64,000 nt of DNA from Paraescarpia echinospica (Eukaryota > Annelida > Polychaeta > Sabellida > Siboglinidae), in assembly GCA_020002185.1 (NCBI GenBank), contig CM034533.1:55235486-55299485 (forward strand), written 5' to 3'. The notes under the pieces were generated by a model that was given only the letters and a program-made list of their open reading frames with translations, searched no databases and had not been told where the DNA came from. Shown here one piece after another: positions 1 through 11,404 of the stretch. Numbering within the stretch: the stretch's first letter is position 1; each line of letters starts with the position of its first letter. The position numbers and the translations under genes are program-made.

Positions 1-1
1 C

Positions 2-2512
2 GTAGCATCGGAAAGCGCGAAATCTGCCAGCCCCAAATTTAAAACCGTGAGCGGCGAAGTGGCCCCCGTGAAATCTAACTTTGACGTAGCAACGGAAAGC
101 ATTAAATTTGTCAGCACCACATTTACAACCGTGCGCGAAAGTGATGCCTATGCGAGATGTCCAGGGGACGACGTTGTCAGAAGCAACACGGAAAAGTGCG
201 AGGAATCGCCGGACGTCGGGGAATGTGCTCCCAGTACGACGCAGCCGGAGGACAACCTTGAGACTGTGACGGAAACAACTCAGGGCGCACTTGTAGCCAC
301 AACTGACATACAGTTTGCATTGTCAAGCCCCATGTCTGGTTTCGAAATCTCCTGGTTGAAGACGGACACGAGGTCGCCGCGGCTTACCGCTGAGCGCCGC
401 CCCGTGCCTAATAGCTCTCTACCCTGGCTATCGGAGAGACCGCCGGCCCCACAGCATAACGTGTACGTCGGTAAGCGGTCAAAACAGACAACCGGCTTGG
501 CCATGAAACCCTCATCCGACGAGGATCTCTCTGATGACACAGTGACCGAACAACCGTTGCCCCCACAGCCTCTAAGCAATGGCACCTCGCGATCTATTGA
601 ACATCCCACCGAATGTTCACCTCCAACGGGGAAAGAAAAGTCATCCGGGAAGAGTCTTTCAAAGGAACGATGCTCGGACATTTTGCTTTCCCCACGGAAC
701 ATTTCACAAAGTGAACAAATACCACGAATTAGGCGCTCTACGGAAACGCGATTGCTATCTTCAGATACTTTCCCAGCTAAAGTCGGTATTCGCAGGAGTT
801 CTTCCGACTTCACAGGCCATGAGGAAAACAAAAAATCTCCAACTAGACGATTATCCGAATCACATGAGAGGAAAACAAAATCTCCAACTAGACGATTATG
901 CGAATCACGTGAAAAGAAAAGAAAATCTCCAACCAGACGACTGTCCGAATCACGTGAGAAGAAAACAAAATCTCCAACTAGACGATTATCCGAATCACAA
1001 GATTTATCTGCGGGTATTGACACTGCAAAATTAGCAACTCCGCGAAGGCCTTCGACGGGGCAACGTTTGGGTCGCACTGGGTCACCGCAAACATGGGTTA
1101 AGTGCAACACTTCAAAAATACGGTCAGTGTCACGCGATGTTGACCAAGTGAAGGATCACACCAACAAGATGTCTTCGAAATCAAAAGAGAAGAGCACAGT
1201 TCAGTCTATATCACCTGCTCACAGTTCTACTTGCGATATGAAACCACGAAAGCGGCATCTCTCGGGGTCACATGCTGCATCGTTGTCTGTTGACGGGTCG
1301 AAAGTGCGAGGTGAACGTTGTCCGCTTAAACACAAGTCTGTCGAATCACAGGGAGAAACGAATATCCATCATAGACACACAGCAGACAGGTCTTCAGAGG
1401 CCGCTGTTAAGACCCACGCTGTACGTTCATATAAAACGGGAGCCAGCGTATCGGCTTCCCGACAAATCGGTTCGATGGATAAATCGGTGTGTCGTCGAAG
1501 GAGCTTATCGGCGTCATGCGCAACATTGCGAGTGAAAGGTGTATCTTTTGGGGAAGCATTAACGAGTGTGTCACCACATCGAACCAGATCAGTCCACACA
1601 ACGATAGCGTCGCGACACAAACACAAGTCGAAAACGTTCGATCCGTCGAAAGCACGTGTTCCGAGTACTTCGTCGGATGAAAAACACGCGAAACGTCGCG
1701 CGACGTTGCAAGTCCAGAGTAGGCACTCACCGGGTGCAAGACCTTACAAAAACACTGCAGTGAGTAGATTATCACCGCAGAAGCGGTCACATAATTCAAC
1801 GTCACGACACGGCAGTTGGCGCTTTCGCCGTTCGCCCGACAACTCAACAAAAATCTCCTCTAAGCTACCGGGAGATCGTCGTACAGTTACAGCTGCACTG
1901 ACGATCAAATCGTCGGAATCACAAGAAAAGAACACGACTTACAACAAAACTGATGGCAGTAGCCATCTCCAAACCTGTACAGAAACCTCGGAATTTCCGC
2001 GAAGTGCTTCACACGAAATTGTGCGTGAAAATACATATTTGCAGTCGTCGACGACGTCACGACCGGACATGATACTTCGTGGTGAGAGTGATTCGCATCA
2101 TGGAAACTCGTCGAAACGTGACGGTCGAAGCAGCAGAGATTCGCCGCACACGGCGAGAAGAAACGAGGCGAATTTTGCGCGTCTCAAACGCTCAGCATCG
2201 GAGGACGTTGGTAGTTTAACTAGATCGATAGAGCGAACTTCGGCCGTGTCACGGAGCGCAAGTGTGAAATTAGCCAAGCGTGACAGAACTACAGCAAAAG
2301 TGCCCGCACCGCCGACGGACACTCGAGCACGCAATCCTGAAACGTGCAAAACTGCACCGCGGCAAAGCAGTGCAAAACAGAGTAATGCCGACGCGAAAGA
2401 GAAGACAGCGTCGGACCCGAGCGAGCCGAGAGTCGGAGGCAGAATGTCAAAACGTCGTCGGACATTCCCAGACCTCTTCGGCGTGCCACTGAATTCTAGT
2501 TACATTACTTAG
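2..2512 (+). CDS. Ser/Arg/Lys-rich low-complexity protein, 5'-partial terminal exon
   Basis: The frame is open from base 2 to a TAA-free run ending at TAG 2510-2512, about 836 codons, with no ATG near the left edge, so this is the 3' part of a coding exon that begins outside the window. The protein is basic and rich in Ser, Arg, Lys and Thr. Four tandem 15-residue units (nt 833-1003) carry KSPTRRLSES, each with an R-x-x-S basophilic-kinase-type site, and similar sites recur later (RRSSSD, RRRSLSAS, KRSASED). At the left edge two 28-residue units (start VASESAK / VATESIK, nt 2 and nt 86) show a second tandem repeat that may extend upstream. The C-terminus is SKRRRTFPDLFGVPLNSSYIT-like, with a basic SKRRR patch. 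There is no folded domain, signal peptide or membrane segment that I can see. Composition recalls SR-repetitive nuclear or cytoskeletal phosphoproteins, but I do not recognise the family. Coding is supported by length and by a long frame kept through non-repetitive sequence. Confidence 0.72.
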   Translation, partial: VASESAKSASPKFKTVSGEVAPVKSNFDVATESIKFVSTTFTTVRESDAYARCPGDDVVRSNTEKCEESPDVGECAPSTTQPEDNLETVTETTQGALVATTDIQFALSSPMSGFEISWLKTDTRSPRLTAERRPVPNSSLPWLSERPPAPQHNVYVGKRSKQTTGLAMKPSSDEDLSDDTVTEQPLPPQPLSNGTSRSIEHPTECSPPTGKEKSSGKSLSKERCSDILLSPRNISQSEQIPRIRRSTETRLLSSDTFPAKVGIRRSSSDFTGHEENKKSPTRRLSESHERKTKSPTRRLCESREKKRKSPTRRLSESREKKTKSPTRRLSESQDLSAGIDTAKLATPRRPSTGQRLGRTGSPQTWVKCNTSKIRSVSRDVDQVKDHTNKMSSKSKEKSTVQSISPAHSSTCDMKPRKRHLSGSHAASLSVDGSKVRGERCPLKHKSVESQGETNIHHRHTADRSSEAAVKTHAVRSYKTGASVSASRQIGSMDKSVCRRRSLSASCATLRVKGVSFGEALTSVSPHRTRSVHTTIASRHKHKSKTFDPSKARVPSTSSDEKHAKRRATLQVQSRHSPGARPYKNTAVSRLSPQKRSHNSTSRHGSWRFRRSPDNSTKISSKLPGDRRTVTAALTIKSSESQEKNTTYNKTDGSSHLQTCTETSEFPRSASHEIVRENTYLQSSTTSRPDMILRGESDSHHGNSSKRDGRSSRDSPHTARRNEANFARLKRSASEDVGSLTRSIERTSAVSRSASVKLAKRDRTTAKVPAPPTDTRARNPETCKTAPRQSSAKQSNADAKEKTASDPSEPRVGGRMSKRRRTFPDLFGVPLNSSYIT

Positions 2513-3624
2513 CTGTCTTGGTAAACTAGTCCGAACGATATATGGACAGCATACTGTGCGGGAAGATTGCGCGAGAGGGAACAACATGTTCTATTGTCAT
2601 ATCTGTGTACTAATGTTTGCGCGTGCGCAACCGGCAGCGTTTTAGACCGGACTAAGTTCCATGTGTTACTATAAATATATCATATCTTTCCAGTTACTAG
2701 TGTAAATAGATGTGTGTTTATTCGGGACGATTTGTGACGTGTATGTAGCCTTCTGAAGGTATAACGTGTTTGTCTGTGCAGTTTAAATGACGTTCGGAGT
2801 TACGCAGTGTTTTGAAGGACCTGTGCAAAGTCATACAAAGCACAGCGTGGACATAATTATTCATGCTATATTAATTTTGAAAGTTTTCCTACAATATTAT
2901 AATGAAGGCCAGTTATTGCTAATGTCAAATAGATCATCTGTTGATATCTGCATTTCCTTTTATATGGGTGTAAGTTCCATTGATAGATGTCGTGGAAGGA
3001 ATCTGTTTTCGCTTTAGAACGATTTGCGCTACTTGACAGTGATACATAATTGGTACCCTGTGTATAATGTGTTTTGGATTATTAATAATATTAATATGCC
3101 GTCCTTTGTAGAATTGCCGTCGTTTAATTGTTCTTCACATGCCAAATTGGAGGAGGTTTTTCTTTAAGCATTGTTAGTGCTATGCAATAATTGTCTGTAG
3201 CATTTTATAGCATTGCCGAGTTGTTCTTTTCTTGTAACCTGTGCGTTCTGTATTTAGGCCTACTTTGAATTATATGAATGTTTAAACGGATGATTAAAAG
3301 TTGAAATTAAAATTGAGTTTGGAAAGGACTCACTTCAGTTGAAATTGTTGAAAGCAGTACGGTGAAGCAGCGTTCAAAATGAGTCCCACTGTCGCTGTGT
3401 TAACTTTGTTGTTGGCGGCAATACCATTGCTAGATGCAGTCATTTTAGTTGATGTCTTCATTCCGATATTATGTCGTTTAGTGATTGCCTCATTTTGCAA
3501 TAATAGCTGTGATTACGCTGTGAAATGTGTTGTTTGTTTGCTGTCAAGAAACACTTTATTACAACAGTTCTTTATTCGCAAATGAAGATACACTCTGTGG
3601 ATGCACGCAACACAGGTATTTATG
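2513..3624 (+). other. 3' flank / probable 3' UTR of the Ser/Arg-rich gene
   Basis: AT-rich sequence with no convincing exon. Two ATTAAA hexamers at 3293-3298 and 3306-3311 are candidate polyadenylation signals, and AATAAA occurs only further on (about 3830 and 3864) inside a dispersed repeat. The UTR end is therefore uncertain. Confidence 0.35.
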
Positions 3625-3912
3625 TTATTATCAATCTCAACAAAAGGACAAATGGAAAGGGAGAAAGTAGAAGCGCATTGCTTTTAGGCACTTCCCCAAT
3701 ATTAATATAACGTGCCTAATATTAATAATACACATACATTTGCATGTTGTAGTATATAACAGCTCTACTTACACATTAAAAGTGAAACGAGTTAATACAT
3801 TCATACTTTTAAAATGTATTGTAATTCAAAATAAACAATATAATTACATAATTTGGACCCTTCAATAAAATGCATTGTAGGCCTTATATTTTTAAAAATT
3901 ATTTGTGATAGT
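3625..3912 (-). repeat. Dispersed repeat, inverted copy of 9299-9555
   Basis: Reading the minus strand gives the same order of words as 9299-9555 on the plus strand: a TAAGGCCTACAATGCATTTT-like start, then TTAAAAGTATGAATGTATTAA, ATGTGCAAG/ATGTGTAAG, ATTAGGCACGTTA and the stretch around CTACTTTCTCCCTTTCCATT. The two copies differ by substitutions and small indels. The type of element is unknown; the other copy sits inside the 8.6-11.2 kb hAT-like element. Confidence 0.75.
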
Positions 3913-4225
3913 AACTATATATATATATAATTATACGTTTGTATTCATTTGTTCTTCGGACAGGCGTGTCCGTGCCTGATCCCTTAATGGGAATGCATAC
4001 TGGTTGTACAACATTTACACTGAAACCATAGAATTACACGACGTTGCAGTCCCGTAGCTAAGTGTGTTGTCCTGCACTTCCGCCAGTGAAGTTTTTTTGG
4101 AAACCTCGAGGAACGTGCATTAGGAGGCTCCCTCCCCCGTAGACTACCCTCTCTGGATGCGCTCCCGAGTAAAATAACCCCATAGTGGTACAACGAAGCG
4201 GCATACGGGGCCGTTTTATCTCGCA

Positions 4226-4395
4226 TAACTAACCATACGATTGGTAGTTTATGACATTTTCATCTGTTAACTAACCAGACGATTGGTAGTTTATAACATT
4301 TTTCATATGTTAACTAACCATACGATTGGTTGTTTATAACATTTTCATATGTTAAATAACCATACGATTGGTAGTTTATAACATTTTTCATCTGT
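4226..4395. repeat. Tandem repeat, 42-43 bp x 4
   Basis: Four consecutive units begin TAACTAACCATACGATTGGT (variants ACCAGACG and AAATAACC) and end in ATTTTCATCTGT or CATATGT. Unit lengths are 42, 43, 42 and 43 bp. Confidence 0.9.
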
Positions 4396-6490
4396 AATAT
4401 TGAAAGTACTTTTTTCTACCACGCACTAATTTTCGTGACGGAAATTGGTTTTGTAGTTAATATTTTGGGGGGCTATTGTTACCAGGGGCTTCTCTTAATA
4501 GGTATGTTGGTAAAAAAATTGTTAGGCCAGGGTCACTGTGACAAAAAAGCTGTCGCCGTTTGTGATTGACAGTTTGGGAGGAACGTGGGCTATAAATATA
4601 GTATCTAATCGATCGCCAGGGACGCTTCGATTTGGTCGCTAGGGTTTCATGTAAACTGATATTTTACCACGGTTTCAACACACCCTTTTTGTCATGTTAT
4701 ACCGTAGTATATTTACATAAGTGATCACTGCATTGTTACCCTATTTCGGTCGTTCCTATCCTTATTAGCCTCCTTGGTATGGCGCCACCGAGCGAGCCAG
4801 GCTCCAGAGACAATTTCCCCGTTGTGACGAAGATGAAACCTGCACAAAGTTCTTGAGGAGCACATAAAATTATAGTATTATTAAAACAGCATCATTGTAG
4901 ACGCACCCGACCCTCACCGTTCCATTCTGACTTGGTCCTCTTTATCCTAGTTTTCTCCGCTACAATCCCACGCCCAAGTTTCTTTGTCTCGTTGTTCAGG
5001 TCATTATCCAACATTGTATCCTTTGGCCCTGCAGCACTAGGCAAGATATTGAAGAATACATGGATTTGGATAGAGCAAAGAAATAGCAGTGTTAGGACCA
5101 CTACGTGGTATGCCTTGCAACAGAATCAACATGGAAAGACGAAGTTTACATGATAACAAATAGTTAAACAGTAATGGACACACTTCCTGTCGGTGGAGAA
5201 ATTACGTTTAGAACACTAGGCAATAAATGGAAACTTAGTCGGCGCAGGGCATTTCGGGAAACATCGGAATAGCCGGGATAGTGATATCGACCAGAATTTC
5301 ACCACAGCGACAAGTTTCGCTCGTTTCTATCAAACACTCCTCTGACCGCAATAGTCACTACTAAATGACTGCTTCAACAGAGTGTGACACAAACAATGCA
5401 ACATGTCTTTGGTTTTCGGTTTTATTTTAAAATCATGAAACTGTACATCAAGTGATACAAAAAGGCACCATCAGCAATCAGCCAATAGTTTCTTTCAGGA
5501 TAGCGAAGCAAACGTTGAAATGACTGACAGTTGAAGACGGCGGTTAAGCCATGGAAGGAATCTGCAAGCCGACGACCCAACCTCAATCCTGTTAGAGGAA
5601 TAAAGAAGTATGGTTTGTTAATAAAATGTTATGTATAGCGAAAGGAATTTATTTTCCTCCCGACCATATTACAGTGATCCAAACCTCTCAGAGTAATCAT
5701 CTTAATTATTAACGTCCACGAATACAGTTTAAATCCACACAAGCAGCAACTTCTTCAATATAGGATGCCCCTCCCTTTCCGTCGTAATTCTGCGGTCGTT
5801 TTATACTCCACATCTAGAAGTTGGCAGGCAGCGTAATGAAAAGAAACACGTCTACCCACATTGACGTCATTTGGTTGTTATGTGGGAACAAGCACGTCAC
5901 GTGATGAAGGTCCCGCACTGTTTGAATGGTTATTACGTTAAACAAGGTTAAAATAATGTTTTATATCATAACAATCATGAAACGAGGCAGTATTTGTTAC
6001 GTTACGTTACATCACTTTTTGGAGGATGAGACCTATAAAACTAACAGTTATTATAATTGTGCACCACACTCGCAACGACGTCATCGGGTCATTTAAGCAC
6101 GTGCCGATTCCAGTATGTTTCTAATTATTAATAATATTATTTATTTATTATAGTACATATTTTGCTCCCAAATGTATCCCCGTTATGAGACCTTGCCCCC
6201 CCCCCCAAAGTTTGTAATGTTGCCATGTTTTCAACGAAAGTGCCCTTTGTGGAGAATGTTGCCTTGTTCGTCTGTGATCACAAACTTCAATACATCGCCA
6301 GGTACTCGTGGCAATCGCTTGATCTTTGGTTTGCAGTGGACAAACTGAGTGGTCGGCCATTCCCAAGTGGCGCCACTGTATTGATATTTACGATTATCTG
6401 CTGCATACAGGAGAAGTACTGTTGGATAGTCATGGGAACGAGCTTACTTTCAAAATACGGTAATCGTGATCTTCGTTGCCCTTGGATCGT
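4396..6490. other. Intergenic sequence, nothing recognised
   Basis: Only short, non-conserved open frames occur here. I see no splice-flanked conserved exon and no transposon protein. A poly-C run lies near 6196-6206. Confidence 0.5.
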
Positions 6491-6497
6491 ACCACCA

Positions 6498-6562
6498 TAT
6501 GTGTGTGTGTGTATGTGTGCGCGTGCGTGCGGGCGGGCGTGCGTGCGTGCGTGTGTGTGTAA
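6498..6562. repeat. (GT/GC)-rich microsatellite
   Basis: Mixed GTGT, GCGT and GGGC simple repeat immediately before the 55-bp satellite. Similar GGGC/CACG simple tracts flank or lie inside the hAT-like copies at 10.1, 11.25 and 12.8 kb. Confidence 0.85.
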
Positions 6563-6604
6563 GCTAGTAATACAAAACTAGCTGACACCCCCATTCCAAT
6601 AACG

Positions 6605-8548
6605 CCACGCTTCGGCGCCTCGGAGGAGACACACGTATATTGAATACAGAAAGAGGCGAATGGATCTCGGCGCCTCGGAGGAGAAACACGTATAATGAAT
6701 ACAGAAAGAGGCGAGTGGATCTCGGCGCCTCGGAGGAGATACACGTATCATGAATACAGAAAGAGGGCAGTGGATCTCGGCGCCACGGAGGAGATACACG
6801 TATAATGAACATAGAAAGAGGCGAGTGAATCTCGGCGCCTCGGATGAGAAACACGTATAATGAATACCGAAAGAGGCGACTGGATCTCGGCGCCTCGGAG
6901 GAGATACACGTATAATGAATACAGAAAGAGGCGACTGGATCTCGGCGCCTCGGAGGAGATACACGTATAATGAATACCGAAAGAGGCGACTGGATCTCGG
7001 CGCCTCGGAAGAGATACACGTATAATGAATACAGAATGAGGCGACTGGATCTCGGCGCCTCGGAGGAGATAAACGTATAATGAATACAGAAAGAGGCGAG
7101 TGGATCTCGGCGCCTCGGAGGAGATACACGTATAATGAATACAGAAAGAAGCGAGTGGATCTCGGCGCCTCGGAGGAGATACACGTATAATGAATACAGA
7201 AAGAGGCGACTGGATCCTGGCGCCTCGGAGGAGATACACGTATAATGAATACAGAACGAGGCGAGTGGATCTCGGCGCCTCGAAGGAGATACACGTGTAA
7301 TGAGTACAGAAAGAGGCGAGTGGATCTCGGCGCCTCGGAGGAGATACACGTGTAATGAATACAGAAAGAGGCGAGTGGATCTCGGCGCCTCGAAGGAGAT
7401 ACACGTATAATGAATACAGAACGAGGCGAGTGGATCTCGGCGCCTCGGAGGAGATACACGTATAATGAATACAGAAAGAGGCGACTGGATCCTGGCGCCT
7501 CGGAGGAGATACACGTATAATGAATACAGAAAGAAGCGAGTGGATCTCGGCGCCTCGGAGGAGATACACGTATAATGAATACAGAAAGAGGCGACTGGAT
7601 CCTGGCGCCTCGGAGGAGATACACGTATAATGAATACAGAACGAGGCGAGTGGATCTCGGCGCCTCGAAGGAGATACACGTGTAATGAGTACAGAAAGAG
7701 GCGAGTGGATGTCGGCGCCTCGGAGGAGATACACGTATAATGAATACAGAACGAGGCGAGTGGATCTCGGCGCCTCGGAGGAGATACACGTATAATGAAT
7801 ACAGAAAGAGGCGAGTGGATCTCGGCGCCTCGGAGGAGATACACGTATAATGAATACAGAACGAGGCGAGTGGACGTATAATGAATACAGAACGAGGCGA
7901 GTGGATCTCGGCGCCTCGGAGGAGATACACGTATAATGAATACAGGAAAGAGGCGACTGAAGATCCTGGCGCCTCGAAGGAGAGGAGATACACGAATGAG
8001 AGAATACAGAGAAGGGCAGAGTGGATCTCGGCGCCTCGGACGAAGATACACGTATACAGAAAGGCGACTGGATGTCGGCGCCTCGGAGGAGATACACGTA
8101 TAATGAATACAGAACGAAGGCGAGTGGCAATCTCGGCGCCTCGGAAGGATTGATACACGTGCATAATGAGTCATACAGAAAGAGGCGAGTGGATGCGTGC
8201 GGGCGGCGCCTGCGGAGGAGATACACGTATAATGAGTACAGAAAGAGGCGAGTGGATCTCGGCGCCTCGAAGGAGATACACGTGTAATGAATACAGAAAG
8301 AGGCGAGTGGATCTCGGCGCCTCGGAGGAGATACACGTATAATGAATACAGAACGAGGCGAGTGGATCTCGGCGCCTCGGAGGAGATACACGTATAATGA
8401 ATGAATCGGAGGAGATACACGTATAATGAAACAGGAGATGATGGCGAGGCTGGATCTCGGCGCCTCGAGATGATGAGTAAATCTATAATGAATACAGAAA
8501 GAGGCGAGTGGATCTCGGCGCCTCGGAGGAGATACACGTATAGTGAAT
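6605..8548. repeat. 55-bp satellite array, about 35 copies
   Basis: The unit reads GAATACAGAAAGAGGCGAGT followed by GGATCTCGGCGCCTCGGAGG and AGATACACGTATAAT, 55 bp in all, with a GGCGCC palindrome at its centre. Copies are highly similar from 6.7 to 7.9 kb and more scrambled, with indels, from 7.9 to 8.5 kb. Because 55 is not a multiple of 3 and the unit lacks minus-strand stops in every frame, three overlapping minus-strand open frames of over 500 codons arise. These are by-products, not genes. The array abuts the left arm of the 8.57-11.24 kb element, and single diverged units recur at 11.84, 41.19 and 50.61 kb. Confidence 0.95.
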
Positions 8549-8564
8549 ATGAAACTATCGAGTG

Positions 8565-9027
8565 GCATGTCTAAAGGCAGCTAAAGAACGAAGGGAACTG
8601 AATAGGAATGTGATCACACTTGCTCTGTGGACTAAGGAATAGTCAAATACCGGCGATAACTATCGATAGTTAAATTTACTATCGATAATTAACATAAACA
8701 CCATCGACTATCGTATTGCGTCTATTGTTAGATGTGGGGGGCCTATCGTTACTCCCCTTCAACTGTAATACACAGCGCATTCACGGGTAATGCACAATGC
8801 AGCGTCACACAGATGACCGGCTAATTACTGAGTAGAGGTGCCGCAGACTATTGCCTTGCGACCCCGCCACTAAGTGCTATAAATTGGCTCTAAATAGATG
8901 CGTGGGTTAAGTGCTGTTAAAATGCTTGTATACGTGTGATTGACCACAATACACGTTTCAATAGCCACTGACAAACAGTATTCTCGGTGAGCGCAATGTC
9001 TTAAAAGGGCACTTCTAATGGGTAAAA
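8565..9027 (+). repeat. Left inverted arm (460 bp)
   Basis: Near-identical on the opposite strand to 10782-11241, with scattered substitutions. Contains two palindromic TATCGATA-type words. Confidence 0.9.
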
Positions 9028-10227
9028 AGGACAGTTTACGCATACATTAATGATTATGTTCGTAATCCTTAGGCATGAATGGAAGTTTAATATAATGTGT
9101 TATTATCTTTGTATCCACTTATTTGTGGGGCCTACAGTGATGAGTGACGACTGCATCTTGGTATGTAAATAAATGTTACACGTATATCCTAGAAACATGT
9201 TTTATTACAACCAATACATGCATGAGACGTATCCTGCAAGTCAGAACGTTTGACAGTTGTCTCAATTTGACTAGACGAGTCCCGATTCGATTATAGTTAC
9301 TATCAAATTATTTAAAAATATAAGGCCTACAATGCATTTTCTTGAAGGTTCCACTGAATAAATTATAATACATTTTAAAAGTATGAATGTATTAACAGGT
9401 TTCACTTTTAATGTGCAAGTACAGGTGTTTTATATGCATGCAAATGTATTATTGATATTAGGCACGTTACATTGATATTTGGGAAGTGCCAAAAAGCAAT
9501 GCGCTTCTACTTTCTCCCTTTCCATTTGTCCTTTTGATGAGATTGATAATAATATATATACATATACGTTAGTCGCTAGCGTAATCGCACAGGGGCCATT
9601 TTGCAGCACTCATCAACATTTCAAAATCCGTCACCAGTTAGGTGGCGAGATTGAGTGGTAACGGGTTTGGGTGGATTTTGTCAAGAACGAGGTACGTAAT
9701 TTTCGCGAATTGTCCCCACGAGGGCAATTAATATTTCGTGCGCTGAGAAATTTTAAAGAAAATCTTTAGGGCCCTAGACAAATTATCCATCCAGAACAGG
9801 ATAGGTTATAATGGCCGCCTATGTAAAATATGTTGTGGTTTTTATCTGTAGCGGCGGTGGCGTGAGTACGTTATATAAGTGTGATCAGTCGAAACAGAGC
9901 ACAACTCAAATTAATGTCATGTTGACCCAAGTTCAACTAGAAGCCAACTCCCAGACTTCAAACGACACACGAAACAAGCGGCGTTTGTTTTCAGCGCGAG
10001 TGAGCAAGTTTAAACTGGTCATACGAATTAACTGAATATAGGCCTAATGTTTATAATCAGAATTCTAATTAGATCCGTGTGTTGGTATAATTCCGTAGCC
10101 TCCACTTAATGATGCTTCTGTTTGCGGGCGGGCGGGCGGGCGGGCGGGCGGGCACACACGCACGTGGGCACGCACGCACGCACAAGCAATGTCGTAGCTA
10201 TGAGCCCATTCCTAAAACTATTAACTA

Positions 10228-10794
10228 ATGAGGGATGGACCATTCCCGGTAAGAAGGAAGGAGAAAGTGAGTTGTCCAACCAATAACACGAAAGAGGACG
10301 TAACACAACGAAAGTGTAATCCCCAGTTCGTTTATTCCAACCGCGGCGACAGACGAGCAATCAGGTTGGAGGTCGTGCAAGCATCGCACGAATACCTGTC
10401 GGAACGCATGCACCCGGAGTTAGCGATGTCATGCAGTCTGAGATCATTCGTTGAGCATGGTGTGCGCGTCGTCAGGCGCCTTTTCCCAGATGAGGCATCT
10501 GACTTTGCGGAAGGGGTAGCCGAGCAGTGGGAAAACATAATGAATGTGCCATTCCTGCCTGATGGCTGTAATCTCGGTTGTAATTTGACTGTCAGAATGC
10601 GTCAACTTCTGCCAGTCACAACAGGTTCAGGTCAGAAGGTGTTGACATCTCTGGCTTGTATGAGTCCACGCTCTATGCAGACCGAAAGGATCGTGAGCCA
10701 CCACAACCTCGTGGTCGACAATCACAGCACCAGTATGAATGAGGACACGAGAAACGCACGACTCATGGTGGCACTGAATAATTTTACCCATTAG
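10228..10794 (+). pseudogene. hAT-like transposase C-terminal remnant
   Basis: An open frame of 188 codons. Its C-terminal part, around LACMSPRSMQTERIVSHHN and ending RLMVALNN, resembles the hAT dimerisation region (P-x-S-x-x-x-E-R, then a downstream LM/AL stretch) of hAT-derived zinc-finger proteins. The frame stops on entering the inverted arm, before the DPRPAV motif that the second local copy keeps. The N-terminal BED finger and catalytic core are absent, so this is a remnant, possibly without a working promoter. Family assignment is from motif memory. Confidence 0.6.
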
Positions 10795-11241
10795 AAGTGC
10801 CCTTTTAAGACATTGCGCTCACGAGAAAACTGTTTTTCAATGGCTATTGAAACGTGTATTGTGGTCAACCACACGTATACAAGCATTTTAACAGCACTTA
10901 ACCCACGCATCTATTTAGAGCCATTTTATAGCACTTAGTGGCTATGCAAGGCAATAGTCTGCGGCACCTCTACTCAGTAATTAGCCGGACATCTGTGTGA
11001 CGCTGCATTGTGCATTACCCGTGAATGCGCTGTGTATTACAGTTGAAGGGGAGTAACGATAGGCCCCCTACATCTAACAATAGACGCAATACGATAGTCG
11101 ATGGTGTTTATGTTAAGTATCGATAGTAAATTTAACTATCGATAGTTATCGCCGGTATTTGACTATTCCTTAGTCCACAGAGCAAATGTGATCACATTCC
11201 TATTCAGTTCCCTTCGTTCTTTAGCTGCCTTTACACATGCC
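10782..11241 (-). repeat. Right inverted arm (460 bp)
   Basis: Reverse complement of 8565-9027. The stop codon of the transposase remnant lies a few bases inside this arm, so coding sequence and arm are fused. Confidence 0.9.
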
Positions 11242-11255
<14 letters not shown>

Positions 11256-11288
<33 letters not shown>

Positions 11289-11290
11289 TA
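11256..11290. repeat. (GCAC)n / (CA)n microsatellite
   Basis: Perfect CACG/GCAC tetranucleotide run followed by CA repeats directly outside the right inverted arm. Confidence 0.95.
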
Positions 11291-11404
11291 CTTTTGTATT
11301 GTATAATGTCCTCATGTTTGAATAATATACATTGCAAATTGCTGTAGTTTGTCCATGCAGTAAACTAATAAAATATAAGTATGTAATGTACACAGCCTAA
11401 CAGG

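Larger units (their letters stand above)
8565..11241 (+). mobile_element. 2.7-kb element with 460-bp inverted arms and hAT-like transposase remnant
   Basis: The left arm (8565-9027) and right arm (10782-11241) are inverted copies of each other over about 460 bp. Matching landmarks include GGCATGT(C/G)TAAAGGCAGC at the outer ends, AACTATCGATAGTTA, TGATCACA, CAATAGACGCAATACGATAG and TAATGGGTAAAA at the inner ends. The 1.75-kb core holds the dispersed repeat 9299-9555, a block 9717-10072, GGGC/CACG simple repeats and the hAT-like coding remnant 10228-10794. No clear target-site duplication is visible; the left side is the 55-bp array and the right side a CACG microsatellite. Confidence 0.8.

Noticed and set aside
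47..49. GTG as a start codon for the first gene
   Set aside because: The frame is already open from base 2, and a GTG start is not expected in an animal nuclear gene; the exon simply begins outside the window.
280..1110. 276-codon minus-strand frame inside the first gene
   Set aside because: Shadow of the plus-strand coding exon; its repeats mirror the KSPTRRLSES units and no domain is visible.
3379..3585. 68-codon frame starting MSPTVAVLTLLLAAIPLLDA, signal-peptide-like
   Set aside because: Hydrophobic start is suggestive of a secreted-protein first exon, but there is no conserved downstream exon, no clear donor and no family match; it lies in the 3' flank of the first gene.
6564..8568. 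Three overlapping minus-strand open frames of 528-657 codons
   Set aside because: They are the 55-bp satellite read in all frames; the peptide is the same 55-residue cycle in each and follows the DNA period, not a protein family.
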